Counted from the stretch's first letter, positions 1 to 7,865 are shown. The stretch is 64,000 nt of DNA from Labrenzia sp. CE80 (GCF_009650605.1 NZ_WAJT01000001.1:1302001-1366000), one strand, 5' to 3'. Numbers and translations: made by a program. Notes: generated by a model not told the origin, from the sequence alone.

Positions 1-329
1 GAGAGATGATTATCAAAGCCGAAACACTCGGCGCATCAGTCTGGCAGATGATCACGCGGCTCGTCTTGCCGCAGGTCCTGCCAAGGGTGATCTCTTGCCT
101 GAGATTGAGCCTTGTGCCGGCGTGGATCTTCCTGATTTCGGCCGAGGCTATCGCCTCCACCTCCGGGCTCGGCTACCGGATCTTTCTTGTGCGTCGCTAT
201 TTGGCGATGGATGTGATCCTGACATATGTCGTCTGGATCACCCTTCTGGCCTTCGTTCTCGATCGGCTTCTGCTTGCGCTTTCGAAACGTGCTTTCTCCT
301 GGAACCATCTGGAAAGAGACAGCCTGTGA
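1..329 (+). CDS. ABC transporter permease, NitT/TauT (SsuC/TauC) type, 3' part
   Basis: The reading frame is open at the window edge, so only the C-terminal ~109 residues of an inner-membrane permease are visible. The EAA-type cytoplasmic loop that docks the ATPase is present (AETLGASVWQMI, then LP about eight residues on), followed by hydrophobic segments and a basic tail. This pattern belongs to permeases of the nitrate/sulfonate/taurine ABC family. The stop codon overlaps the GTG start of the ATPase gene, so the two are translationally coupled. Because the operon runs straight into a guanidine-hydrolase-like gene, the transporter may import guanidine or a related cation. That substrate is inferred; the binding protein lies outside the window. 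Confidence 0.85.
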   Translation, partial: EMIIKAETLGASVWQMITRLVLPQVLPRVISCLRLSLVPAWIFLISAEAIASTSGLGYRIFLVRRYLAMDVILTYVVWITLLAFVLDRLLLALSKRAFSWNHLERDSL

Positions 330-1123
330 ACCACGAGACCAAGCTTTCAGTCCAAAATCTGTTCATGAGCTACGATGGCGTTCCGATCCTTGAACGGGTG
401 AGCCTCGATGTCAGCGAAGGCAGCTTTTGCACCATCGTTGGTGCGTCCGGGTGCGGAAAGTCAACCTTTTTGAGACTGTTGCTTTCCCAGGAGAGAGCCT
501 CTCGCGGCAAGATCCTTCTCGACGGTACGCCATTGCCAGAAGAGCCGACACCTGACCGGGGTATCGTTTTTCAGCGGTATTCAGTGTTTCCGCATCTCAC
601 TGTGGCAGAAAACCTGATCCTGGCGAGCGAGTTCGAGGCCTCTCCAATCACAGGCCGACTGTTCGGTTCTGCTCGAAAAGAGGCACTATGCGAGATTGAA
701 CCGCTGCTTGAACGTATCGGGCTCAATCAGGCAGCCAACCGTTACCCGGCGCAGCTTTCCGGGGGCATGCAACAACGTCTCGCCATTGCCCAGGCACTGA
801 TCAAGCGGCCGAAAGTCCTTCTTCTGGATGAACCCTTCGGCGCTCTGGATCCGGGTATCCGCGCCGACATGCACGAGCTTCTTCATGATCTCTGGCGCGA
901 GCTCAACATGACGATCTTCATGGTGACACACGACATCCATGAAGCCTTCAAGCTCGGAACCAGGCTTCTGGTTTTCGACAAGGTACGCCACGACCCCCAG
1001 GCACCTGAGGCTTTTGGCGCGACCATCACCTACGACTTGCCGATCAAGGCCAATGACCGGGGCGACGCCGATCTGGTCACCTTGGCCTCTGGCGAGAAAC
1101 CAAACACTGCTGCAGACAGCTGA
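326..1123 (+). CDS. ABC transporter ATP-binding protein, NitT/TauT type
   Basis: This is a 265-residue ATPase subunit. Walker A is GASGCGKST, the signature is LSGGMQQRLAIAQAL, and Walker B is VLLLDEPFGALD with the switch His in VTHDIHEA. I chose the GTG at 326, which overlaps the permease stop (GTGA), over longer upstream extensions that run antiparallel to no recognisable domain and overlap the permease gene. The closest families are SsuB, TauB and the cyanobacterial nitrate-type ATPases. It sits 16 bases upstream of the ureohydrolase gene, consistent with an uptake-plus-degradation operon. The substrate cannot be read from this subunit. Confidence 0.9.
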   Translation: MNHETKLSVQNLFMSYDGVPILERVSLDVSEGSFCTIVGASGCGKSTFLRLLLSQERASRGKILLDGTPLPEEPTPDRGIVFQRYSVFPHLTVAENLILASEFEASPITGRLFGSARKEALCEIEPLLERIGLNQAANRYPAQLSGGMQQRLAIAQALIKRPKVLLLDEPFGALDPGIRADMHELLHDLWRELNMTIFMVTHDIHEAFKLGTRLLVFDKVRHDPQAPEAFGATITYDLPIKANDRGDADLVTLASGEKPNTAADS

Positions 1124-1139
1124 GAAAGGGAGAACCTTC

Positions 1140-2378
1140 ATGACCACGTTCGAAAACCAGGGGCCTGTGACCCGAAGCAAGGCCGCTGGCCAGATAGGCG
1201 TTCGCGAGCCTTCGCGGCAGCATCACCCCGACTTCGACAAGCTGCAGCTGCGTGGTTGGAAATCGGCAGAAAAGGAAGCTTTGCTGCCATCTGCCGCCTG
1301 GGAGAAGGAGAAACAGTGGGCGCTGCGTATGGGGCTTACGGGGGCCGAGTCCATCAACGACAAGTCGATCCCGACATTTGCCCGGGGCGAGCTGCCGCAT
1401 TATGCCGGCATCAACACGTTTTTGAAGGCGCCTTACATCGAGGATGTCACACAGGTTGGTGCCTATGATGCGGCGGTCATCGGCATTCCTTTTGACGGCG
1501 GCACGACTTATCGGCCAGGCACGCGGTTTGGTCCGCAGGGCGTGCGCAAGATTTCCGCGCTTTACACGCCCTATAATTACGAGATGGGCGTGGACCTGCG
1601 CGAGCAGATGACCCTTTGCGATGTCGGTGATGTCTTCACCATCCCTGCCAACATCGAAAAGACCTTTGACCAGATTACGCGCGCGGTTTCCCATGTGGTT
1701 TCGTCCGGGGCGCTGCCGATCATGATCGGCGGGGACCATTCTATTGGCTTTCCATGCGTGCGCGGGATCGCGCAGTGCACCTCCAAGCGTATTGGTATCG
1801 TCCACTTCGACCGTCATATCGACATCCAGGAAAAGGATCTCGATGAGCGGATGCATACGACGCCATGGTTCCACGCAACTGATCTGGCGAATGTGCCTGC
1901 GGTCAACCTTGTTCAGGTGGGAATCGGTGGCTGGCAGGTGCCGCGCGAAGGCGTCGAGGTTGCCCGTGAGCGCAACACCAACATCTTCACCATGCGCGAT
2001 GTCGAGGAGCTTGGTCTGGCCGAAACGGCGGCCAGAGCGTTGGAGCTGGCCTGGAAGGACGCGGATGCCGTCTATATTTCGTTCGATATCGACAGCGTGG
2101 ACTGCGGTTTCGTTCCGGGAACAGGCTGGCCGGAGCCCGGTGGTTTTCTGCCCCGCGAAGCGCTTGAGCTCGTCTCTCTTGTCGCCAAGGAAGGGATCTG
2201 TGGGCTCGAAGTTGTCGAGGTGTCGCCGCCTTACGATTGCTCCGATATCACCGCGCTTCTGGCGACGCGGGTCATCGTTGATGTGCTTGGAACGTTGGTG
2301 TCCCACGGTAAAATGGGCTCGCACAAATCGATCATCGACAAGCCGGTGTCCATTCCGGCCGGTCCGGACGTGGGGTGA
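1140..2378 (+). CDS. gdmH: Ureohydrolase, probable Ni-dependent guanidine hydrolase (guanidinase)
   Basis: This 412-residue arginase/agmatinase-fold enzyme would hydrolyse guanidine to urea and ammonia. Metal ligands are visible by family homology: H200 in GGDHS, D224/H226/D228 in HFDRHID, and D316/D318 in SFDID. Ordinary agmatinases have DAHxD in the second motif; the Arg variant, the ~100-residue N-terminal extension and the PGTGWPEPGG stretch are what I recall for the Ni-dependent guanidine hydrolase family (Synechocystis Sll1077 type). The ATG at 1140 follows AAAGGGAG at a good distance. The gene sits between a NitT/TauT-type importer and a His-rich protein, both fitting guanidine uptake and nickel supply. 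Agmatinase or another guanidino-acid hydrolase remains possible. Confidence 0.75.
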   Translation: MTTFENQGPVTRSKAAGQIGVREPSRQHHPDFDKLQLRGWKSAEKEALLPSAAWEKEKQWALRMGLTGAESINDKSIPTFARGELPHYAGINTFLKAPYIEDVTQVGAYDAAVIGIPFDGGTTYRPGTRFGPQGVRKISALYTPYNYEMGVDLREQMTLCDVGDVFTIPANIEKTFDQITRAVSHVVSSGALPIMIGGDHSIGFPCVRGIAQCTSKRIGIVHFDRHIDIQEKDLDERMHTTPWFHATDLANVPAVNLVQVGIGGWQVPREGVEVARERNTNIFTMRDVEELGLAETAARALELAWKDADAVYISFDIDSVDCGFVPGTGWPEPGGFLPREALELVSLVAKEGICGLEVVEVSPPYDCSDITALLATRVIVDVLGTLVSHGKMGSHKSIIDKPVSIPAGPDVG

Positions 2379-2383
2379 TCGTC

Positions 2384-2851
2384 ATGGCACATGCTCATCA
2401 CCACCATCCGCATAGCCATGATCATCACGATCATGGTCCTGGGCACAATCACGGCCACGGACATGATCATCTGCATTCGCATGTCCATGGCACGTCAAAT
2501 CACGAAAAGACCGAAGAGCTTCAGGTGCTGGCGACAAGCTTTGTCGACGGCTTCAGGTCGGCTGAAGACAAGATCAGCTACCTGAGGCTTTCGGGCATTC
2601 CCTTTCAGAAACCGGGAAGCGATGGCCTGATGCTTAATCTCGTTGACGCGGCCATTGCATCCAACTGGCAGATCGGCACTGCATCGCCGGCTTTTGCATC
2701 GCGTGAGCTGGTTTATATGCCGTTCCCCGGAAACATGGTGTCACAGCGCGAGACCATGACCTTCACCTATGTGTCCTTGAGCGAACGCGCCGATGTTGAT
2801 CTCGTCGACATTTTGCGTGAGCGCATAGCAAGCGGAGAGACAAATCCATGA
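2384..2851 (+). CDS. Histidine-rich protein, candidate nickel-handling partner of the ureohydrolase
   Basis: The protein has about 155 residues. The first 40 contain 19 histidines in His-Gly, His-Asp and His-Ser runs, which resembles the metal-storage tails of HypB, UreE and SlyD. The remaining ~110 residues are mostly soluble and include KISYLRLSGIPFQKPG and ASRELVYMPFPGNMV; I do not recognise this domain. A GTG at 2375 overlaps the upstream stop, but ATG 2384 has GGGG about eight bases upstream and is preferred. The 3' end overlaps the next gene by ATGA. Its location directly after a putative Ni enzyme suggests nickel delivery or storage. That role is inferred. It does not look like the HypA/HypB-type chaperones known for guanidine hydrolases. 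Confidence 0.75.
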   Translation: MAHAHHHHPHSHDHHDHGPGHNHGHGHDHLHSHVHGTSNHEKTEELQVLATSFVDGFRSAEDKISYLRLSGIPFQKPGSDGLMLNLVDAAIASNWQIGTASPAFASRELVYMPFPGNMVSQRETMTFTYVSLSERADVDLVDILRERIASGETNP

Positions 2852-3054
2852 AAACTGCCACGATCCATCTCTTAACGGCAGCTGCCAGCCTTGCGGCAAT
2901 CTCGCCGGCCCTTGCGCATTCGGGCGACCATGGCGAGGTGCATCTGCGTGAGGCAGCGATGCATCTCCTGTCATCGCCTTTCCATATGGCGGCGGTTGCC
3001 GCTGGTGGTGTGCTTATGGCGACGCTCATCTGGTGGCGGGTTTCCAAACGATAA
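2848..3054 (+). CDS. Small exported membrane protein with His-containing mature N-terminus
   Basis: This is a 68-residue protein. Residues 1-23 form a clear signal peptide ending SPALA, so processing would expose HSGDHGEVH at the periplasmic N-terminus. A single membrane segment near the C-terminus ends in a basic RVSKR tail. The AH-G-H type start after a signal peptide is also seen in HupE/UreJ and related nickel permeases, but this protein is far too short to be one. The start overlaps the stop of the His-rich gene (ATGA), so the two are coupled. A periplasmic metal-binding or transporter-accessory role is plausible but unproven. Confidence 0.7.
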   Translation: MKTATIHLLTAAASLAAISPALAHSGDHGEVHLREAAMHLLSSPFHMAAVAAGGVLMATLIWWRVSKR

Positions 3055-3059
3055 GCATA

Positions 3060-3095
3060 TTTTCCGCCGCGATTTTTGAGATCCGCGGCGGGAAA
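3060..3095. terminator. Hairpin after the guanidinase operon
   Basis: CCGCCGCG at 3064-3071 pairs perfectly with CGCGGCGG at 3084-3091, and flanking T/A bases extend the stem by about three pairs. The 12-base loop is T-rich. There is no strong T-run on the plus strand, so it is a weak intrinsic terminator or RNA-stabilising hairpin at the operon end. Confidence 0.5.
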
Positions 3096-3197
3096 GCATG
3101 ACTTGAGACTTGTCTAATGGATCTCGAAGCGTGAGATTGCCGGGTGAGGTCTTTGCCTCGAATCTCTCGGACACCTTCGAACATTTCAGAGCAAGTT

Positions 3198-4298
3198 ATG
3201 AAAACGGCAGATGTCATCATCATCGGCGGAGGTATCGCCGGGATCGGGGCCGCATCGCGCATCGCTCCCGAGGCATCAGTCGTTATTCTCGAAATGGAAG
3301 ACGCGCCTGCACGGCATGCGACCGGGCGATCGGCGGCAATCTACATCCGCAACTACGGCAATGCCACGTTGCGGGCGTTGAATGTGGCCTCCGAGCCTGT
3401 CCTGGCTGAACCCGAGGGCATCAGCGACAGTTCGCTGCTTACGCCGCGGGGCGAAATGATCGTCGCTGATGAAGCTGGTGTCGCAAGTCTTGAATCCTAT
3501 CTTGAAGGGTCGGACGGACTGGAGCGTCTTGACGCGTCAGAAGCGATCGAACTCTTTCCCTTGTTGCGACGTGATTGGGTGCAGGCCGCAGCCTTTGAAA
3601 AAGCCGCGCAGGACATCGATGTCGACCGGCTTTTGCAGGGCTTTCTCAAGCTCGCGCGCAGGCACGGGGCCGAGCTCGTGACAAATGCCGCAGTGACCTG
3701 CATTCAGCGGCATGAGAACCTTTGGCAGATCGAGACGCCAGCGGGTCGTTTTCAGGCGCCTGTCGTCATCAATGCGGCAGGTGCATGGGCCGATCAGGTC
3801 GCAGCACTCGCCAAGGTCGACAAGGTCGGTCTGTCCGCATTGCGCCGGAGTGCGGCGATCATTGCGCCGCCCGCCGGCCTTGCACCCAACCATTGGCCGC
3901 TTGTCGCGAGTGCCGCCGAGGACTGGTACATCAAGCCGGATGCGGGCAAGTTCATGGTTTCACCAGCGGATGAAGACCCCGTGGAACCACATGATGCCTG
4001 GCCGGACGATATGGTCCTCGCGGAGGGTATCTATCGCGCTGAACAGGCGGTTGATCTTCAGGTGAAACGCCTGGAGCACACTTGGGCGGGGCTTCGAACC
4101 TTTGCGCCCGATCGCACCCCCGTTGTCGGCTTTGCACCTGAGGTGGACGGATTCCTCTGGCTCGGGGGGCAAGGCGGGTACGGCGTTCAAACGGCTCCCG
4201 CGCTGTCACAGCTGGCTGCCGATCTTTGCCTTGGGAAGTGCTCTTCCCTGTCTTCCGACATTTTGGACTCACTTCACCCGATCCGGTTCCAGGGCTGA
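3198..4298 (+). CDS. dauA: FAD-dependent D-amino-acid dehydrogenase, DauA (D-arginine dehydrogenase)-like
   Basis: This 366-residue flavoprotein of the DAO fold would oxidise a D-amino acid to its imino acid. The dinucleotide-binding motif is IIIGGGIAGIGAA (residues 7-19). The segments ATGRSAA, LLRRDWV, VINAAGAWAD, WYIKPDAG, EHTWAGLR and GGQGGYGVQT match, from memory, the D-arginine dehydrogenase of Pseudomonas aeruginosa. The ATG at 3198 puts the FAD motif at the usual distance from the N-terminus; upstream in-frame codons add nothing. A RidA-family gene follows 35 bases later, as expected for an enzyme making reactive imines. Substrate specificity is uncertain: D-arginine, D-lysine or another basic D-amino acid, less likely sarcosine. 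Confidence 0.75.
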   Translation: MKTADVIIIGGGIAGIGAASRIAPEASVVILEMEDAPARHATGRSAAIYIRNYGNATLRALNVASEPVLAEPEGISDSSLLTPRGEMIVADEAGVASLESYLEGSDGLERLDASEAIELFPLLRRDWVQAAAFEKAAQDIDVDRLLQGFLKLARRHGAELVTNAAVTCIQRHENLWQIETPAGRFQAPVVINAAGAWADQVAALAKVDKVGLSALRRSAAIIAPPAGLAPNHWPLVASAAEDWYIKPDAGKFMVSPADEDPVEPHDAWPDDMVLAEGIYRAEQAVDLQVKRLEHTWAGLRTFAPDRTPVVGFAPEVDGFLWLGGQGGYGVQTAPALSQLAADLCLGKCSSLSSDILDSLHPIRFQG

Positions 4299-4333
4299 CG
4301 CCGGCTGGCCGGGTTTCCACGAAAGGACATCAC

Positions 4334-4687
4334 ATGACTGATATTCAACGCCTCGACAAAGGCCCACGCATGAGCCAGGCCGTTATTCACAATGGCCTTG
4401 TCTGGCTGGCAGGCCAGGTGGGGACACCCGGCGAAAGCGTCACTGACCAAACCAAGACTGTCTTGTCGAAAGTTGACGATATGCTGGCGAAGGCCGGCAC
4501 CGACAAGTCCCGCCTCCTGCAGGCGACCATTTGGCTTGCGTCAATGGATGACTTTGTCGAGATGAATGCGGTTTGGGATGCCTGGGTCGATCATGAAAAT
4601 GCTCCCGCACGTGCGACCGGCGAATCCGCACTTGCAACCTCCGAGCATAAGGTCGAAATCATCATTGTCGCCGCTTTGAACGACTAA
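4334..4687 (+). CDS. RidA family enamine/imine deaminase
   Basis: This 117-residue protein has the YjgF/YER057c/UK114 fold. It contains the catalytic-Arg region APARATGES and the C-terminal strand KVEIIIVAAL typical of the family, which forms trimers in the cytoplasm and hydrolyses imines to keto acids plus ammonia. GAAAGGA precedes ATG 4334. Its place just after the D-amino-acid dehydrogenase suggests that it clears the imino acid made by that enzyme, like the RidA-like partners in D-glutamate and D-arginine clusters of Pseudomonas. It may also act on other imines. Confidence 0.85.
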   Translation: MTDIQRLDKGPRMSQAVIHNGLVWLAGQVGTPGESVTDQTKTVLSKVDDMLAKAGTDKSRLLQATIWLASMDDFVEMNAVWDAWVDHENAPARATGESALATSEHKVEIIIVAALND

Positions 4688-4700
4688 GGCGGTTTGATCA

Positions 4701-4732
4701 AAGGGCCGGGGCATTTTTTGTCCCGACCTTTT
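4701..4732 (+). terminator. Intrinsic terminator after the RidA gene
   Basis: AAGGG and CGGGGCA on the left arm pair with TGTCCCG and CCTTT on the right arm, with one C/A mismatch and a T-rich loop. A short T-run follows. It lies between convergent genes and could stop transcription from both sides. Confidence 0.6.
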
Positions 4733-4772
4733 CTATCTAGCGAATTTCATAAGCTGTTGGCGGGCAAACGCA

Positions 4773-5552
4773 TTAGCCGTCGCGCAGGGCCTTGGCATCA
4801 CTTGCGGCCTGCCGGATTGCATTGGCGAAGCGGAAGACATCAACGTCTGTCGCAACAAAGCTTGCGCCGAGATCAAGGCAACTCTTCTGGAAAGCAGAAT
4901 CTGTCGTCAGGATGCCGGGGGCTTTGCCCGCGCTCTTGATGCGGGTTATCGCGTCATTGATCGTTTCAACGACCTTCGGGTGCATGGCATTGCCGAGGAA
5001 GCCCATATCGGCCGACAGATCCGCCGGGCCGATGAAGACCCCGTCCACGCCGTCGAGTTTCAAAATATCGTCCAATTCGGCAAGTCCCGCGAGGTTTTCA
5101 ACCTGCAGGAGCAGGCATACCTGCGCATCTGCCGTTGTTGCATAGTCCTCAATCGCCCCAAAGCGGGAGGCGCGACCGAGAGCTGCGCCGACCCCGCGGG
5201 TGCCCTTCGGCGGGTAATGGACTGCAGCCACAAGGGCCTCGGCTTGTGCAAGGCTCTCGACCATGGGGATCAGCAAAGACTGCGCGCCGATATCGAGGGC
5301 CTGCTTGATCATCCAGGTTTCGCCGACCGGCAGACGAACGACCGGGTGACTGGCGCTTGCCTGAACAGTCTTCAGTTGGCTCAAAATGGACCGAAGGTCG
5401 TTTGGCGCATGTTCGCCATCGATCAGCACCCAGTCGAAGCCGGCCGTTGCCGTGATCTCGGCCACATAGGCATCGGCGAGGCCCATCCAACAGCCCATTT
5501 GCGCTTCGCCGCGTTTGAGGGCTGCCTTGAAGGTGTTCTGAGGGGCGGGCAT
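4773..5552 (-). CDS. HpcH/HpaI-family class II aldolase
   Basis: The 259-residue protein has the pyruvate-aldolase TIM barrel of the HpcH/HpaI family. Diagnostic segments are GFDWVLIDGEHAPND (metal and pyruvate site), RLPVGE, VQVENLAGL-like LLLQVENLAG, and GVDGVFIGPADLSADMG. The family cleaves 4-hydroxy-2-oxo acids or 2-keto-3-deoxy acids to pyruvate and an aldehyde using a divalent metal. An in-frame TTG lies 15 bases upstream, but ATG 5552 has AAAAGGA at proper spacing. It is divergent from the HisD-like/SDR/LacI operon and shares its control region. The true substrate is unknown. Confidence 0.85.
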   Translation of the reverse strand: MPAPQNTFKAALKRGEAQMGCWMGLADAYVAEITATAGFDWVLIDGEHAPNDLRSILSQLKTVQASASHPVVRLPVGETWMIKQALDIGAQSLLIPMVESLAQAEALVAAVHYPPKGTRGVGAALGRASRFGAIEDYATTADAQVCLLLQVENLAGLAELDDILKLDGVDGVFIGPADLSADMGFLGNAMHPKVVETINDAITRIKSAGKAPGILTTDSAFQKSCLDLGASFVATDVDVFRFANAIRQAASDAKALRDG

Positions 5553-5705
5553 ATCAGTCCTTTTCAAATTGTCTGATCTACGATTGTGACACTGGCTTTG
5601 TGCGTGAGCATAGCCGATCGCAAGCGCTATTCCAGCTCAGCGAGAGAATGACAGCTCAACCATCCCCTCCCGCCCATAACGCTGGTGTGGGCGACTATCA
5701 TCCGA

Positions 5706-5723
5706 TTTGCATACGTATGCAAA
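5706..5723. promoter_or_regulatory. LacI-type operator palindrome
   Basis: TTTGCATACGTATGCAAA is a perfect 18-bp palindrome with a central CG, matching the general shape of LacI/GalR operators. It lies in the 238-base divergent region between the aldolase and the HisD-like gene, whose third operon member encodes a LacI-family regulator. It is therefore the likely autoregulatory site for both transcripts. Confidence 0.7.
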
Positions 5724-5790
5724 CGATGTTAGCCCTCAATGAAGCGTTTTGAGTTTTTAAGCGATCAGGCAGCATCTGAGGGAGCATCGC

Positions 5791-7101
5791 ATGGGTGTCG
5801 AATATCTGAAGTCGGGCAAGCCGGAGGCCGAACGGTCGGTGGATGATGCCAAGGTTCGCAAGATTGTGGAAACCGCCTTGGCCGATATTGGCGCACGCGG
5901 TGATGCGGCGGTGAGAGAACTTGCGGAAAAATTTGACGGCTATGCGCCTGCCAGCTTTCGACTGTCCCAACAGGAGATTGACGAGCTGATTGCGCAGGTC
6001 AGTCCACGTGATCTCGAAGACATACGTTTTGCCCAAGCGCAGGTGCGGCGGTTCGCCGAAGCGCAAAGGGCGTCGATGACCGACATCGAAATCGAGACGG
6101 AACCCGGGGTGATCCTTGGCCATAAGAACATTCCGGTTCAATCTGTTGGTTGTTATGTGCCAGGCGGCAAGTTTCCACTGGTTGCCTCGGCTCATATGTC
6201 TGTGCTGACGGCATCGGTTGCCGGTGTGCCAAGGATCGTCGCGGCGACACCGCCCTTCAAGGGCAAGCCCAATCCGGCGGTGATTGCCGCCATGCATCTG
6301 GCGGGTGCCCATGAGATCCATGTTCTGGGCGGTATTCAGGCCGTCGGCGCCATGGCGCTCGGCACGGAGACACTGGACCCTGTTCACATGCTTGTCGGTC
6401 CGGGCAATGCCTTTGTCGCCGAGGCCAAGCGTCAGCTCTTTGGCAACGTGGGGATCGATCTATTCGCCGGCCCGACGGAAACCATGGTGATTGCCGACGA
6501 GACGGTTGATGCAGAACTTTGCGCGACCGACCTCCTTGGTCAGGCGGAGCATGGCTACGATTCTCCGGCGGTCTTGGTAACAAACTCTCGAAAGCTTGCC
6601 GAAGGGACCCTCGCGGAGGTTGATCGTCTGCTGGGTATCTTGCCGACGGCCGAGACGGCGTCTGCTTCCTGGAGAGATTATGGCGAGGTGATCCTGTGTT
6701 CCACCTATGACGAGATGCTTGATGTGGCGAACGAGATCGCGTCAGAGCATGTTCAGGTGATGACCGATCGGGACGACTGGTTCCTTGAGAAAATGACCTC
6801 CTACGGTGCGCTGTTTCTGGGCCCGCGAACCAATGTGGCCAATGGCGACAAGGTGATTGGGACCAACCACACGCTGCCGACTCGAAAGGCAGGCCGCTAT
6901 ACAGGCGGACTCTGGGTCGGCAAGTTTTTGAAGACACACAGCTATCAGAAAGTCCTGACCGATGAGGCGGCCGTGCGGATCGGTGAATATTGCTCCCGTC
7001 TGTGCATGCTGGAGGGATTTGTCGGTCATGCCGAACAGGCCAATGTGCGTGTGCGCAGGTATGGCGGCAAGAATGTACCCTTTGGGGAGGCGGCGGAATG
7101 A
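5791..7101 (+). CDS. HisD-family NAD-dependent polyol/sulfo-polyol dehydrogenase (HpsN-like)
   Basis: This is a 436-residue histidinol-dehydrogenase paralogue. Zinc and catalytic residues of the fold are kept: Q and H in GQAEHG, E-H in SEHVQV, D in NGDKVIGTNHTLP, and H in GFVGHAE. The RKAGRYTGGLWVGKFLKT segment and the absence of any other his gene nearby argue against a role in histidine biosynthesis. Paralogues of this kind include HpsN, which oxidises 2,3-dihydroxypropane-1-sulfonate to sulfolactate. GAGGGAG precedes ATG 5791. The stop overlaps the SDR start. Substrate assignment to a sulfonated or other polyol is inference. Confidence 0.7.
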   Translation: MGVEYLKSGKPEAERSVDDAKVRKIVETALADIGARGDAAVRELAEKFDGYAPASFRLSQQEIDELIAQVSPRDLEDIRFAQAQVRRFAEAQRASMTDIEIETEPGVILGHKNIPVQSVGCYVPGGKFPLVASAHMSVLTASVAGVPRIVAATPPFKGKPNPAVIAAMHLAGAHEIHVLGGIQAVGAMALGTETLDPVHMLVGPGNAFVAEAKRQLFGNVGIDLFAGPTETMVIADETVDAELCATDLLGQAEHGYDSPAVLVTNSRKLAEGTLAEVDRLLGILPTAETASASWRDYGEVILCSTYDEMLDVANEIASEHVQVMTDRDDWFLEKMTSYGALFLGPRTNVANGDKVIGTNHTLPTRKAGRYTGGLWVGKFLKTHSYQKVLTDEAAVRIGEYCSRLCMLEGFVGHAEQANVRVRRYGGKNVPFGEAAE

Positions 7102-7865
7102 TTGAGCTGCCGAAGACGCCGTCTTTCAGCCTTCCCGGCAAGAAAGCGCTTGTTGCCGGGGCGTCCTCGGGTATCGGGTTTGCCTGTGCCAGCGCTCTTG
7201 CAGAAGCAGGGGCGCATGTTGTGCTGGGCGCGCGCCGGGTTGAAAAGCTCGAGCAGATCGTGGCCGCGATGTCCGAGCAAGGCTGGTCTGCCGAGGCGTT
7301 GCAGCTTGACATCGCCGACGTGGAAGCGACGGCAGCGACGGTCGCTGCAAATGGTCCTTTCGACGTTCTGGTCAATAGCGCAGGTCTCGCGCGCCATTCG
7401 TCAGCTGCAGAGACCTCGCCCGAGGACTTCGATGCGGTGATGGAGGTGAACCTGCGCGGGGCCTACTTCCTCGCGCAAGCCGTTGCCAAGGGGTTGATCA
7501 CAGCCCAACGTCCCGGATCGCTGATTACGATCTCGTCGCAAATGGGCCACGTCGGCGGTGTCGATCGTGCCGTCTATTGTGCGTCCAAGTTTGCGGTCGA
7601 GGGCTTCACCAAGGCGATGGCGCTGGAGTGGGGAAGCGCGCAGATTCGGGTCAATACAGTCTGTCCGACCTTTATCCGGACGCCCTTCACCGAAGCGACG
7701 TTCGACAATCCGGAACGGGTCAAGTGGGTCGAGGAAAAGATCAAGCTTGGCCGGACCGGTACAGTCGAGGACATCATGGGGGCCGTGCTTTACCTGGCCA
7801 GCGACGCGTCGTCCCTGGTGACCGGCACGGCGATGATGGTGGACGGTGGATGGACGGCTGACTGA
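7098..7865 (+). CDS. Short-chain dehydrogenase/reductase
   Basis: This 255-residue classical SDR has the cofactor motif AGASSGIG at residues 20-27, NSAG about 70 residues on, a catalytic Ser in TISSQMG, and Tyr/Lys in YCASK. Its C-terminus ends MVDGGWTAD as usual for the family. ATG 7098 overlaps the HisD-like stop (ATGA) and the gene's own stop overlaps the LacI start, so the three genes form a tight operon. It probably catalyses a second oxidation or reduction in the same pathway. The substrate is not readable from sequence. Confidence 0.85.
   Translation: MIELPKTPSFSLPGKKALVAGASSGIGFACASALAEAGAHVVLGARRVEKLEQIVAAMSEQGWSAEALQLDIADVEATAATVAANGPFDVLVNSAGLARHSSAAETSPEDFDAVMEVNLRGAYFLAQAVAKGLITAQRPGSLITISSQMGHVGGVDRAVYCASKFAVEGFTKAMALEWGSAQIRVNTVCPTFIRTPFTEATFDNPERVKWVEEKIKLGRTGTVEDIMGAVLYLASDASSLVTGTAMMVDGGWTAD

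Noticed and set aside
1077..2324. Long antisense ORF opposite the guanidinase gene
   Set aside because: It is an antisense shadow of a GC-rich gene; the sense product has complete conserved motifs.
3055..3197. Guanidine riboswitch near the guanidinase operon
   Set aside because: Only a simple hairpin is seen here and it lies downstream of the operon. A riboswitch would be upstream of the transporter genes, outside the window.
5791..7101. Histidinol dehydrogenase of histidine biosynthesis
   Set aside because: No other his gene is near, the gene is coupled to an SDR and LacI regulator, and the segment around RKAGRYTGGLWVG fits the catabolic HpsN-like branch better.
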